From: an uncultured Fodinibius sp.
GTDB taxonomy: Bacteria; Bacteroidota; Rhodothermia; Balneolales; Balneolaceae
Direction: 5' to 3'
Length of the DNA stretch: 64,000 nt
Assembly (NCBI GenBank): GCA_913056235.1
Contig: CAJXMW010000001.1
Location: 496,001-560,000, forward strand
The position numbers and the translations under genes were made by a program. Positions within the stretch are counted from its first letter, which is position 1. Each line of letters starts with the position of its first letter. Below, in pieces: positions 55,194 through 64,000 of this stretch. The notes beneath the pieces are model-generated. The model made no database searches and had not been told where the DNA came from. It saw only the letters and a program-made list of their open reading frames with translations.

Positions 55194-57878
55194 TCAATCA
55201 ATCTCGCTTACGGTTTCCAAGACCTCTTCTTCTGATTCGTTTTCTTCATCTCGGAGCTGCGATTGAACAACTGCCAATCTTGCAATCGGCACCCGGAAGG
55301 GCGAACAGGACACGTAATCAAGATCCGATCCATAGCAAAAAGCAATACTGTCGGGATCACCGCCATGCTCGCCACAGATACCTACTTTAAGATCCGGCTT
55401 GGTTTGACGTCCCCGCTCGGTTCCTATTTGGACCAGTTGGCCCACGCCCTCAACATCTAGTGACTGGAAGGGATCTTTTTCGATAATCCCTTGCTCGATG
55501 TAAGACGGCAGAAACTTGGTCGCATCGTCGCGACTGAATCCGTAAGCCATCTGGGTGAGATCGTTCGTGCCAAAGGAGAAGAAATCGGCATGTTCAGCAA
55601 TCTGATCTGCCAACAGTGCGGCCCGCGGAATCTCAATCATCGTGCCTACCTTATAGTCTACCTCCACACCCTTTTCATCAAAGACCGCTCGTGCCGCCTT
55701 TTCGATCACCGCTCGCTGGTTTTTGAACTCTTCTACCGAACCAACAAGCGGAACCATAATTTCGGGGAGGACGGTCTTTCCATCCTTTTGTAGCATTATA
55801 GCTGCCTCGATAATGGCCCGCGTTTGCATCTCCGTAATCTCAGGATAGGTAATACCCAGGCGGCAGCCGCGGTGTCCCAGCATCGGGTTAAATTCCTCGA
55901 GCTGGTCGATCTTGCGCTCCAGCTTCTCAACCGGAATGTCCAGCTCATCGGCCACCGTTTTAATCTCTTCATCTTCTTGTGGCAAAAACTCGTGGAGCGG
56001 TGGATCCAGCAAGCGAATCGTGACCGGCAATCCTTCCATTGCCTCAAAAATGCCCGCAAAATCTTCACGCTGATAAGGCAACAGCTCCTCAAGGGCTTCG
56101 CGGCGTTTCTGCTCATCTTCAGCCACGATCATTCGTCGCATAGCAGTTACACGACCGTTTTTGAAGAACATATGCTCAGTACGCGTCAGCCCAATACCTT
56201 TGGCACCGTATTCACGGGCCTTGGCCGCATCTTCGGGCGTATCAGCATTGGTACGCACACCCATATGCTGCAGATCGTCTACCCACTCCATAAACTGCGA
56301 ATAACTACCACTGAGATCCGAATCCACCAGCTCTTTCTTACCCTTAATCACTTTTCCGGTGGTGCCATCCAGGGAAATCCAGTCGCCGGCTTTGACCGTG
56401 ACTTCGCCGTTGGTAAACGACTGATTTTTGTAGTCGATCACGATGTCGCCGCAACCGGCCACGCATGGCTTGCCCCAGCCGCGGGCTACCACAGCAGCAT
56501 GGCTCGTCATTCCGCCGCGGGAGGTCAATATTCCTTCGGCCGACGACATGCCACCTACATCCTCTGGGCTCGTCTCAATACGTACCAAGATCACGGGGTC
56601 ACCATCGTTGTTGGCTCTCTCGGCTTCTTCGGAATCAAACACTACTTTGCCTACGGCCGCACCGGGCGAAGCAGGTAATCCCTTGCCGAGAATATCATTA
56701 GGACTAATATCATCGTTCGCCAACTGTGGATGCAGCATCTGGTCTATATGACCCGGTTCCACTAAATTTTTAATGGCACCTTCTTTGCTGATAAGTCCCT
56801 CATCCACCATATCCGTGGCAATTTTGACAGCAGCCGGACCCGTGCGTTTACCGTTGCGGGTCTGCAGGATAAACAACTCTCCCTCCTGCACAGTAAATTC
56901 GATATCCTGCATATTTTGATAATGGCGCTCGAGCTTGTCGGTATGTTTATCGAGCTCATCATATGTTTTGGGCATCAGATCCTTCAGTTCTTGTATATCC
57001 AGTGGCGTACGAATACCGGCCACCACATCTTCACCCTGCGCGTTGACCAAGAATTCACCATATAGCTCATTCTCACCATTCGCCGGATTGCGCGTAAAAC
57101 ATACGCCCGTGGCACAGTTATCGCCCATATTTCCATAGACCATCGCCTGTACATTCACCCCCGTTCCTTTCAGACCCGTGATACCACTAATTTTCCGGTA
57201 CTTCACGGCCCGGTTACTATTCCAGGATTTAAAGACCGCATTAATGGCGAACTTCAACTGCTCACGCGGATCTTCCGGAAACATGTACCCGGTCTCCTTG
57301 CGATATACCGCCTTGTAACGGTTCACTAGCTCTTGCAAGTCATTGGCATTCAGCTCAGTATCCAGCGAGACACCTTGCTCCTCTTTCAGCTTGTCAAGCA
57401 CCTGCTCAAACGCTTCATGGGGCACGCCCATCGCCACATCACCAAACATATCGATAAATCGGCGATAGCTGTCGTAGGCAAAACGTTTGTTATTGGTTTT
57501 TCGCGCCAGACCTTCGACGACCTCGTCATTTAATCCGAGGTTGAGAATCGTATCCATCATCCCCGGCATTGAGACCGCCGCGCCCGACCGAACTGAGAGT
57601 AATAACGGATTTTCGGGATCCCCGAAGTCCGCACTCATGGCTTCTTCAAGATGATCAATACCATCTTCGACCTGCTGTTGCAGTCCTTCCGGCCAGTTAA
57701 GATTGTGCTGGACCATGTAGTTGCAGGCTTCGGTGGTAATAGTAAATCCAGGAGGGACCGGCAACCCGATAGAACTCATCTCAGCCAGGTTGGCACCCTT
57801 TCCTCCAAGAAGTTTTTTCTGATTTTGATTTCCTTCTGCGATTCCGTTCCCAAATCTGTAGATGTATTTCGTTTCCAT
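55194..57878 (-). CDS. ppdK: pyruvate, phosphate dikinase
   Basis: This is a full-length 894-residue PPDK: ATP-grasp domain ([14 protein letters not shown] at the start), phosphohistidine domain with [13 protein letters not shown] (catalytic His in TSH), and PEP/pyruvate barrel ending with [10 protein letters not shown] and [15 protein letters not shown]. It interconverts pyruvate and PEP with ATP and phosphate, supplying gluconeogenesis from the pyruvate made by the lyases. It ends the minus-strand run behind hemN (9-base gap). Confidence 0.96.
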   Translation of the reverse strand: METKYIYRFGNGIAEGNQNQKKLLGGKGANLAEMSSIGLPVPPGFTITTEACNYMVQHNLNWPEGLQQQVEDGIDHLEEAMSADFGDPENPLLLSVRSGAAVSMPGMMDTILNLGLNDEVVEGLARKTNNKRFAYDSYRRFIDMFGDVAMGVPHEAFEQVLDKLKEEQGVSLDTELNANDLQELVNRYKAVYRKETGYMFPEDPREQLKFAINAVFKSWNSNRAVKYRKISGITGLKGTGVNVQAMVYGNMGDNCATGVCFTRNPANGENELYGEFLVNAQGEDVVAGIRTPLDIQELKDLMPKTYDELDKHTDKLERHYQNMQDIEFTVQEGELFILQTRNGKRTGPAAVKIATDMVDEGLISKEGAIKNLVEPGHIDQMLHPQLANDDISPNDILGKGLPASPGAAVGKVVFDSEEAERANNDGDPVILVRIETSPEDVGGMSSAEGILTSRGGMTSHAAVVARGWGKPCVAGCGDIVIDYKNQSFTNGEVTVKAGDWISLDGTTGKVIKGKKELVDSDLSGSYSQFMEWVDDLQHMGVRTNADTPEDAAKAREYGAKGIGLTRTEHMFFKNGRVTAMRRMIVAEDEQKRREALEELLPYQREDFAGIFEAMEGLPVTIRLLDPPLHEFLPQEDEEIKTVADELDIPVEKLERKIDQLEEFNPMLGHRGCRLGITYPEITEMQTRAIIEAAIMLQKDGKTVLPEIMVPLVGSVEEFKNQRAVIEKAARAVFDEKGVEVDYKVGTMIEIPRAALLADQIAEHADFFSFGTNDLTQMAYGFSRDDATKFLPSYIEQGIIEKDPFQSLDVEGVGQLVQIGTERGRQTKPDLKVGICGEHGGDPDSIAFCYGSDLDYVSCSPFRVPIARLAVVQSQLRDEENESEEEVLETVSEID

Positions 57879-57887
57879 AAGAAACTC

Positions 57888-59255
57888 CTATACTGTTTTT
57901 GAAAAATTATGGGCGGCTTTAGATGCGTTTAGATAGTAATCGAAACACATGGCTATATTGCGCAAGAAAAGTCGTCCGTGCTCTGTTATGTGTATATTAT
58001 TATTTGTTCTAATTATTAATCCGTCATTTTGAAATTCATCGAGACGGGCCAGATCATCACTGAAATAATTGGAGAAATTAATTCCCCACTTGTCAGCAAT
58101 TTCGTTATAGTCGATACCCATTTGGCACATGATGCTCATAATAACATCCTGCCGAATAAAATCATCTTCTGTAAGGGTGTAACTCTTAAAAACCGGGGAT
58201 TCCCCCGCATCTAGTTGCTCGTAATACTTAGCAAGATCCTTTTCATTTTGCCAGTACCAAGAGCCTACATTTGATATGCCGGACATCCCGAAAGCATACA
58301 AGTCGGCGCCGGCCAACGTGCTGTATCCCTGGAAGTTGCGCTGCAAGGTGCCGTTGTCCATTGCCTTGGTCAGCTCTTCACCTTCGCGTGAAAAATGATC
58401 CATGCCGATGAAGCGATAACCGTTTCCGGTGAGATGTTCGATGGAGGATTTGAGCATCCCAAGCTTTTCGTCGGTGGATGGCATATCCTCGACGTTAAGT
58501 AATTTCTGGGCCGGCATCAGCGAGGGGATATGTGCATAGCTGTATACGGCCATCCGGTCGGGTGAAAGCGTCAGCACGTCGTCCATTGTTTGGCGAAAGG
58601 TATCGAGCGACTGCTTGGGCAGCCCGTAAATAAGATCAAAGTTTATGGAATTAATACCCGCATCGCGGAGCCAACCGGCCACTTCCCGGGTCTGCTCAAA
58701 CGGTTGGATGCGGTGGATCGCCTGCTGCACCTCTTCATTCGTATCCTGCACGCCCAACGAAGCACGGTTGCATCCAATATCTACCAGTGCTTTAATATGC
58801 TCCTGCGTACAGCGACGGGGGTCGATCTCGACGCCAAATTCAGTCTCTTCTGTCAGGTTAAACCGGTTGTGAATCAATTCACCTAACTTTTGAATTTGAT
58901 CGGGACGCAAGAAGGTGGGGGTGCCACCACCAAAGTGCACCTGTACGACTTCAGAATCGGGATGAATAAGCTCCGACTTCTGATCCATCTCTTTTTCGAG
59001 GTAGGCCAGGTAGGCATCGCCGCGATCGGTGTCTTTGGTAATTACCTTGGTACAGCCACAATACCAACAGAGTGAAAAACAAAACGGGATATGGAAATAG
59101 AGTGAAATACGACGTGGTTTGCTGTTGTGCTCCAGCAAGTAGTTGTGGAGATTCGTGATGTCTTGTTCGGATGCTTCGCTGAACTGCACCGCTGTGGGAT
59201 ACGAAGTATATCGCGGTCCCTGCACGTTGTATTTTTTGATTAATTCTAAATCCAT
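57888..59255 (-). CDS. hemN: oxygen-independent coproporphyrinogen III dehydrogenase
   Basis: The 455-residue radical SAM enzyme has C59-x3-C63-x2-C66 and a fourth Cys C68 (PFCFSLCWYCGC), GGGTPTF (SAM/glycine motif) and a HemN C-terminal domain. Length and the full Cys set mark true HemN rather than HemW. It makes protoporphyrinogen without oxygen, needed for heme enzymes under denitrifying conditions. It lies between nosY and ppdK. Confidence 0.95.
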   Translation of the reverse strand: MDLELIKKYNVQGPRYTSYPTAVQFSEASEQDITNLHNYLLEHNSKPRRISLYFHIPFCFSLCWYCGCTKVITKDTDRGDAYLAYLEKEMDQKSELIHPDSEVVQVHFGGGTPTFLRPDQIQKLGELIHNRFNLTEETEFGVEIDPRRCTQEHIKALVDIGCNRASLGVQDTNEEVQQAIHRIQPFEQTREVAGWLRDAGINSINFDLIYGLPKQSLDTFRQTMDDVLTLSPDRMAVYSYAHIPSLMPAQKLLNVEDMPSTDEKLGMLKSSIEHLTGNGYRFIGMDHFSREGEELTKAMDNGTLQRNFQGYSTLAGADLYAFGMSGISNVGSWYWQNEKDLAKYYEQLDAGESPVFKSYTLTEDDFIRQDVIMSIMCQMGIDYNEIADKWGINFSNYFSDDLARLDEFQNDGLIIRTNNNIHITEHGRLFLRNIAMCFDYYLNASKAAHNFSKTV

Positions 59256-59273
59256 AACCTCATAATATTTGTT

Positions 59274-59331
59274 ACAGATTTGAACAGATCAAAACAGGTT
59301 TTATAAAGTCGATATATCTGTTCATATCTGT
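59274..59331. promoter_or_regulatory. 16-base inverted repeat between nosY and hemN
   Basis: ACAGATTTGAACAGAT (59274-59289) and ATCTGTTCATATCTGT (59316-59331) pair with a single mismatch over a 26-base spacer. It is 18 bases before the hemN start and 12 bases after the nosY stop. It could be an attenuating hairpin or a paired operator. Confidence 0.5.
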
Positions 59332-59343
59332 GGCCGATTCACT

Positions 59344-60135
59344 TTAGAAATCCTTTTCATTAAAAAGACTTTTGCCTCTCCAGAGCGGTATGCCCAGCCA
59401 TAAGGCCAGGCAACCACTGGCTACCGTAATACCCAGCATGCTGCCAAAAAAGCGATTAAAAACCGCGCCGGTATAACCCATTAGGGCGGAGATATCAAAT
59501 TCGAGCAGTACGGTTATTCGAGCCAGATCAATCGGGTTCAGCATGGCCATACCCAGCATAGGCTCTTCGATGGGATAATCGCCAAGCAAGAAAATGGCCA
59601 GCAGTACCAACCCATCATAAATAACAGCCAAGAACAACCAGCTTACCAATGCAAAGCCCAGTCCTTTAATACGATCATTGAAGAACTTGAGCCCCAGCCA
59701 AAATCCCAGCCCGGTAAACAATAGTGTTAACACATTACCGAGCACAAGTATCACAAATATGGATTGTAAATTGGCTGTCAGAATCATACCAGTATATAAC
59801 ATGGGTATTCCTATGCCAGCTGTATACGCCAGCGCAAGCGGGGCAGCCAGACCTCCAAACAATCCCCAAAACAGGGTGGGTCGGTCGAGTGGCTGTGCCA
59901 GCAACAGCTCAGTAAATTCCCGGGACTGATACAAGTACAACGCGCCGTAGATCATCCCCACCAAGGGAATAAGCAACAACATGATATTAGAGATACTAAG
60001 CATTGCTTTCGTACCCGTTCCGCCAAAGCGGATCATGGCATCGGCCATAAGCAAATAGATCAAGCCATAGCCAATAATCCACTTCCCCCTAAACAGGTCC
60101 TTCCACTGATATTTTAGGATCGTCATCGCTTTCAT
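59344..60135 (-). CDS. nosY: NosY, permease subunit of the nos copper-delivery ABC transporter
   Basis: The 263-residue protein has six membrane helices. REFTELLLAQPLDRPTLFWG is the conserved ABC-2 segment of NosY. It works with NosF and NosD to supply the copper-sulfur centre CuZ of nitrous oxide reductase. Its start overlaps the nosF stop (ATGA). Confidence 0.93.
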   Translation of the reverse strand: MKAMTILKYQWKDLFRGKWIIGYGLIYLLMADAMIRFGGTGTKAMLSISNIMLLLIPLVGMIYGALYLYQSREFTELLLAQPLDRPTLFWGLFGGLAAPLALAYTAGIGIPMLYTGMILTANLQSIFVILVLGNVLTLLFTGLGFWLGLKFFNDRIKGLGFALVSWLFLAVIYDGLVLLAIFLLGDYPIEEPMLGMAMLNPIDLARITVLLEFDISALMGYTGAVFNRFFGSMLGITVASGCLALWLGIPLWRGKSLFNEKDF

Positions 60136-60842
60136 GCTGCTGCTTCCTCCATCATTTTTGCCACAGCGCCTTCTAGCCGCTGCTCTTGCTGTTTCTCAAT
60201 TAAGTCTTTCATAGGACCGTGATACCTGATCTTACCTTCAACAATGAAAATCAAATAATCGGCCAGTTCTTCGATCTCACTCATAATATGTGAGGTGAGC
60301 AGTATGGTTTTGCCCTGCTGCTTTTCTTGATTCACCAGATTTTTAAACTGCACGCTGGCATGCGGATCAAGTCCTGCTGTGGGCTCATCAAAAATCAATA
60401 TCTGTGGATCAAACATCATTGCCAGTACGGCACCCACTTTTTGCCGGGTACCGCCGGAAAGGGTACGCATGCGCTTTTTCAGCTCAGGCTGTAAACCAAA
60501 ATGCTGGATCAGCTCTTCTTCGCTTGTTTGTTTTGCACCACGTATATTTTTTATAAATGTAAATAGCTCGGCTACAGTCATATTCTCGGGATACCGTGCA
60601 GTCTGCGGCATGTAGCCAATTTTTTGCCGATAATTCCACTTTCCTATTACGGATTCGCCATCAACGTGAATGTCTCCGTCATCAGGTTTTACCAGTCCCA
60701 GAAGCGTCTTGATAGCAGTGGTTTTTCCTGAGCCATTGGGGCCCACAATGCCAGTGGCCTGCCCGGACGGAATTTCCAGGCTGATATCATCAAGAACCGT
60801 AAGGGGACCAAATTTTTTCCTCAATCCTTTAATTGTAATCAT
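60132..60842 (-). CDS. nosF: NosF, ABC ATPase of the nos system
   Basis: The 236-residue protein has Walker A GPNGSGKT, signature LSGGTRQKVG, Walker B ILIFDEPTAGLDP and the switch His in TSHIMSEIEEL. It powers the NosDFY complex. It overlaps nosD and nosY by four bases each, so all three are co-translated. Confidence 0.95.
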   Translation of the reverse strand: MITIKGLRKKFGPLTVLDDISLEIPSGQATGIVGPNGSGKTTAIKTLLGLVKPDDGDIHVDGESVIGKWNYRQKIGYMPQTARYPENMTVAELFTFIKNIRGAKQTSEEELIQHFGLQPELKKRMRTLSGGTRQKVGAVLAMMFDPQILIFDEPTAGLDPHASVQFKNLVNQEKQQGKTILLTSHIMSEIEELADYLIFIVEGKIRYHGPMKDLIEKQQEQRLEGAVAKMMEEAAA

Positions 60843-62089
60843 GATACTTTGGTCATTTTCGGTTGGGAGTCTACCAGTGTTTCGGGCGTTAGTACCGGCA
60901 TAATGCGCTCGGCTGCATCAAGGATATCGATGAGCAAGCTGCGCAGCAGCAATAGCGACTGCGGCTGCTTTTCAACTAATATGGAAAACAGTCGTACCGG
61001 TCGGTGCGGGACGTCGCCTATTCCATCCCGATCCAGATCGTACCCTTCATAATGACTCCAGTAGTTATTGTTGAATTCGTTGTAATTTTTCATGCTATTT
61101 GTCGCCACCTCAAAACTGTTGGCGATAAAGTTATTTTCTGTAAACATATTGTCCGTCGAGTTCGCCATCAGCTTAACTGCCCAACCATTCTGATGAAAGG
61201 TATTATGCCTAATTTCGTTGCGACTGGTTGCCTCGATATAGAGGCCTACCGAATTGTTATAAAATTCATTGCCGACAATTTTACTTCGGTTAATCTCTTT
61301 CAGCAGCAATCCATAGGCCGAAGAACCCCAGTTGTCTTCAAAACGGTTATTTATGATTTCAACATTAGAAGTGTACATAACAGCCACGCCACCGCCGTTA
61401 TCCCGAAAGGTGTTATCCTCATACCGGCAGTTATCCGAGTACATAAAGTGAATACCGTACCGGATATTTTCCTCACTAAGATTGCCCTTTATCGTGGCCC
61501 CGTCGACAAATTCAAAGTAGAGACCATCGCGGTGACCTTTCATATAATTGTCTTCAATCCTGATGTCTTTTGAATACCAAAGATGGATAGCATTACCAGA
61601 TTGTGTTTCACGCTTCATCGATGCCGTGATGTGATTATTTTTGATCAGTGCATTCGATGACTTTGCCAGGTAAATACCAAAATAATTATCGGTCAACGTA
61701 ACGTTTTCGATGACAGCACCATCCGTCTCTTTGACGAGTATACCCGCATAATCCTCCATAAAGCTGGTGCTGGCATGCATTACCTCAACATTTTTAAGCG
61801 TCACATCATCAGCTCTAATTATGATCACAAAACCCTGCCGATTACCGTCAATTTGCACATTTCCTTCACCGAGAATCGTCATCTGTTTGTCAACGGTAAT
61901 ACTATGCTCTTCGTAGCGTCCTTCTTTGATAATCAGCGTATCTCCGGGTTCGGCACGATCAACCCCTTCTTTAATAGAGCTAATACTTCCGTTCTTTGAT
62001 ACGGTAATTTGAGTTGCCCATCCTTGCTGCGTAAGAAATGCCAGCAGCAGGACTAATAACAATCCTGTTATTTTATTATTCGCCCACAT
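60839..62089 (-). CDS. nosD: NosD, periplasmic copper-center maturation protein
   Basis: ATG 62089 (MWANNKITGLLL) gives 416 residues with a signal peptide and a right-handed beta helix of CASH/NosD repeats (NVTLTDNYFGIYLAKSSNAL is one turn). The C-terminal helix is short. It delivers sulfur or copper for CuZ assembly with NosFY. An in-frame TTG at 62095 is a less likely start. Confidence 0.94.
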   Translation of the reverse strand: MWANNKITGLLLVLLLAFLTQQGWATQITVSKNGSISSIKEGVDRAEPGDTLIIKEGRYEEHSITVDKQMTILGEGNVQIDGNRQGFVIIIRADDVTLKNVEVMHASTSFMEDYAGILVKETDGAVIENVTLTDNYFGIYLAKSSNALIKNNHITASMKRETQSGNAIHLWYSKDIRIEDNYMKGHRDGLYFEFVDGATIKGNLSEENIRYGIHFMYSDNCRYEDNTFRDNGGGVAVMYTSNVEIINNRFEDNWGSSAYGLLLKEINRSKIVGNEFYNNSVGLYIEATSRNEIRHNTFHQNGWAVKLMANSTDNMFTENNFIANSFEVATNSMKNYNEFNNNYWSHYEGYDLDRDGIGDVPHRPVRLFSILVEKQPQSLLLLRSLLIDILDAAERIMPVLTPETLVDSQPKMTKVS

Positions 62090-62130
62090 TTTCAATCCTC
62101 AATCCTTTTTTACAATTAGTACTCTATAAC

Positions 62131-62580
62131 CTACCTGCTCATATTCATCTTTATCTTTGATACTTCTTCCCAGTTCATGAGCATTCCGGGCTTCTCCTGC
62201 AAATGCTTTTTTGCCACTTCTTGCGATGGAAATGCCAACAGCGATTCGCCCATCGGACTCTTCACAACTTCACTTTTCACAAACTGGGCATTCGGTGCCA
62301 TCAGCCATTGGCCGTGCTTATTGTAGTTATTCACCCAAAGCTTGGCCCCCTTAAATTCCTCGCTGTGATTGCGATGATATACCGCCATGCATTCGATGGC
62401 ATCAAACTTGATTGCTTTCCCCTTTTCTGTCACAATCTGTGAAGCAAAGTGGGGATCGGTAATCATCATTTTGCAGTGCGCACATTCATCACTGCCGTAA
62501 TGTATCTCCACCGGCTCTTGACTACAAGCCGACATTAATACTATCAAGATTAAACCTACTGCTGTTTTAAATGAAGTCAT
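62131..62580 (-). CDS. nosL: NosL, copper chaperone lipoprotein
   Basis: The 149-residue lipoprotein (signal ending LMSACSQE) has DECAHCKMMI, the NosL motif with Cys and Met copper ligands, and IKFDAIECMAVYH. It binds Cu(I) for nitrous oxide reductase at the membrane. It sits 41 bases before nosD. Confidence 0.94.
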   Translation of the reverse strand: MTSFKTAVGLILIVLMSACSQEPVEIHYGSDECAHCKMMITDPHFASQIVTEKGKAIKFDAIECMAVYHRNHSEEFKGAKLWVNNYNKHGQWLMAPNAQFVKSEVVKSPMGESLLAFPSQEVAKKHLQEKPGMLMNWEEVSKIKMNMSR

Positions 62581-62605
62581 CGCCTACCTCGTTATTTTTA
62601 CTTAA

Positions 62606-63232
62606 CTATGCAGTAACTTTGGTTTCCTTACCGGTACCAACCTTTCCACTTTCACCTTCGTTATCGGTGTCACCACTTTTCCACCATGCCAACGAAGCAA
62701 TGCTCATAGAAAGTAGCGCTACGTAAAATCCAATGTGAGGCATGGAAGTAGCATTGATATTCAACAGTTGCTTACTGCCAAGAAGCGGGGGTTGGTACGT
62801 CATGCCCGGCACTTTTATTGGCGCATTGGGATTTAGGTTATGGCCGTAATCATATCCCCATAGGTAAAAGTCTACCAGCCCGGCAATGGCAAACAGTACA
62901 AAAACTCCAAGCCACACCAGGATCCATTTACGACTGCCCCAGATGGCAATTACTATGCCCGAGACAATCAAGAGTCCAAAGATTATTGGCATTATTTTGA
63001 GCTCGGGAATTGATTCGGGTGTAATGGGCTTCATCCCGATGTAGTGATTCAGTCCGTTTATGTTCGCCAGGTCATGGAATTCTTTACCCTGTATATCATT
63101 CACGGTGATATTCATGCCAATGCCTTCCGGGTACTGCGGCGCTTCCATATTAATACTCCAGATTGGGAAAAAGTATACCAGTATCAGTAGTAATGATGCT
63201 ATTCCCATCCAGGTTCTTTGTTGTTTGTTCAT
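62606..63232 (-). CDS. four-helix membrane protein between nosZ and nosL (NosB-like)
   Basis: The 208-residue protein has four membrane helices (about 10-28, 80-98, 105-127, 165-185) and a periplasmic loop after the first, rich in conserved-looking Gly/Asn (GLNHYIGMKPITPESIPELK). Proteins of this shape beside nosZ in clade II clusters have been called NosB. No enzymatic motif is present; it is probably needed for nitrous oxide reductase maturation or electron supply. C-terminal Gly/Thr/Lys tail. Confidence 0.8.
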   Translation of the reverse strand: MNKQQRTWMGIASLLLILVYFFPIWSINMEAPQYPEGIGMNITVNDIQGKEFHDLANINGLNHYIGMKPITPESIPELKIMPIIFGLLIVSGIVIAIWGSRKWILVWLGVFVLFAIAGLVDFYLWGYDYGHNLNPNAPIKVPGMTYQPPLLGSKQLLNINATSMPHIGFYVALLSMSIASLAWWKSGDTDNEGESGKVGTGKETKVTA

Positions 63233-63270
63233 AATAGTTACCTCACGGGTTTACAGTTTTCATAAGAAGA

Positions 63271-63296
63271 GGAAGGGAGGCTTCACCCTCCCCTCC
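63271..63296. other. stem-loop between nosZ and the NosB-like gene
   Basis: GGAAGGGAGG (63271-63280) pairs with CCTCCCCTCC (63287-63296) with one mismatch, in the 83-base gap behind nosZ. It may set differential expression of nosZ over the maturation genes. Confidence 0.5.
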
Positions 63297-63315
63297 ACAA
63301 AGGATTGAGGTCATT

Positions 63316-64000
63316 TTACTGACCTGTTCCGTAGGCGATTTCTACGTCTGAATCTTTTTCTGATACTCGTACATAACCCTGCATCTCTTGGTGTAATGCA
63401 GAACAGAAGTCGGTGCAGTAGAACGGCACAACACCTGCTTTTTTGGGCTGCCATTTCAGGGTCAATGTTTCACCCGGCATAATCAGGAGTTCAGCGGTAT
63501 TCGCTCCCTTAATTGCAAAGCCGTGGGGCACATCCCAGTCCTGCTCGAGATTAGTCACGTGGAAGTACACGTCGTCGCCCACTTTTACACCCTCGATATT
63601 GTCTGGCGTAAAGTGACTTCGAATCGTCGTCATATAAATGTGCACCTCATTACCTTTGCGAACCACTTTTGCTTGTTTTTCGCTTGTGGTTGCTTTCGGG
63701 TGTCCATTTTCTTCAAGCTTATAGAACCGTTTCTGATTCTTTATTACTTTGTCAGCCTTGATAGCCTGTGCATAGTGCGGCTCTCCCTCGGTCGGGAAAT
63801 CGAGCAACATCTTCATTTTTTCACCAGAAATATCAATCAGCTGTGCTGAGTGGAACATCTCGGGGCCCGTTGGCAAGAAACGATCCTTGGTAATCTTGTT
63901 AAGCGAAACCAAGTATTTCCCGTCTGGATTCTGGCTGTCGCCGCCGGGGATCATCAAGTGACCGGGAGAGTAGTAAACATCAATACGATCAACCACTTCC
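63316..64000 (-). CDS. nosZ: nitrous oxide reductase, C-terminal part
   Basis: Open from the right edge, giving about 228 residues. The cupredoxin domain carries the CuA set: DVPHGF (His), FYCTDFCSALHQEM (two Cys, His, Met). Upstream lies part of the beta-propeller domain. It reduces N2O to N2 in the periplasm. The gene order with a NosB-like protein and nosL next to it is like clade II (Sec-exported) clusters, but the signal peptide is outside the window. Confidence 0.96.
   Translation of the reverse strand, partial: EVVDRIDVYYSPGHLMIPGGDSQNPDGKYLVSLNKITKDRFLPTGPEMFHSAQLIDISGEKMKMLLDFPTEGEPHYAQAIKADKVIKNQKRFYKLEENGHPKATTSEKQAKVVRKGNEVHIYMTTIRSHFTPDNIEGVKVGDDVYFHVTNLEQDWDVPHGFAIKGANTAELLIMPGETLTLKWQPKKAGVVPFYCTDFCSALHQEMQGYVRVSEKDSDVEIAYGTGQ

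Noticed and set aside
59279-59293. FNR box before hemN (TTGAACAGATCAA)
   Set aside because: Half sites are separated by three bases instead of four and the first half is imperfect; kept only as part of the longer inverted repeat.

Overview
The window looks like chromosomal DNA from a free-living, facultatively anaerobic bacterium of the Bacteroidota/Balneolota type. This is inferred from protein style: nos genes in an order like that of clade II clusters, Bacteroidota-type lipoproteins and outer-membrane proteins, HisKA_2 kinases, a group III truncated globin, and variable use of Shine-Dalgarno sites. No rRNA, tRNA, CRISPR array or intact insertion sequence was found.

Layout. 1-5000 is a worn region: the tail of a DUF4411 (PIN-like) toxin, a frameshifted small gene, a decayed unknown gene, acetate kinase, and fragments of a mercuric-reductase-like flavoprotein and of an alpha/beta hydrolase. 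5000-7900 holds a sigma factor/zinc anti-sigma pair and a three-domain rhodanese. 7600-11550 is a coupled minus-strand operon of membrane proteins and a serine hydrolase, with a 42-residue overlapping gene. 11800-16080 has an outer-membrane barrel, a second serine hydrolase and an APC permease fused to UspA domains. 16200-26120 appears to be a connected stress/ion unit: a Trk potassium operon, a second APC-UspA permease, and a membrane histidine kinase with an NtrC-type sigma-54 activator. Three of its transcription units share a sigma-54-like -24/-12 element with TCCC-N5-GGGA palindromes roughly 100-130 bp upstream.

26500-33400 holds a DoxX-like gene lacking a normal start codon, two divergent orphan PAS/HisKA_2 kinases, an SDR oxidoreductase and a periplasmic His-rich protein. 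33400-36450 is an arsenic operon (arsR, arsM, arsC, acr3). 36700-42300 has an M28 peptidase, lipoproteins, a frameshifted membrane gene and a lipoprotein with sequence signs of an internal thioester domain.

42300-64000 is largely anaerobic and nitrogen-oxide metabolism on the minus strand: an acetyl-CoA hydrolase/CoA-transferase, a seven-gene translationally coupled operon (NnrS/heme-copper-like membrane proteins, truncated globin, c-type cytochrome, DUF3565), ADP-forming acetyl-CoA synthetase, convergent tryptophanase (tnaA) and tyrosine phenol-lyase (tpl), a conserved protein of unknown function, the Fe-S repair protein RIC/ScdA, pyruvate phosphate dikinase, HemN, and nosY-nosF-nosD-nosL-(NosB-like)-nosZ with nosZ cut by the right edge. 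Tryptophan and tyrosine cleavage would yield pyruvate. PPDK (to PEP), ADP-forming acetyl-CoA synthetase, acetate kinase and the CoA-transferase handle pyruvate- and acetate-level carbon, while nos, globin, RIC and HemN fit respiration on nitrous oxide and protection from nitric oxide.
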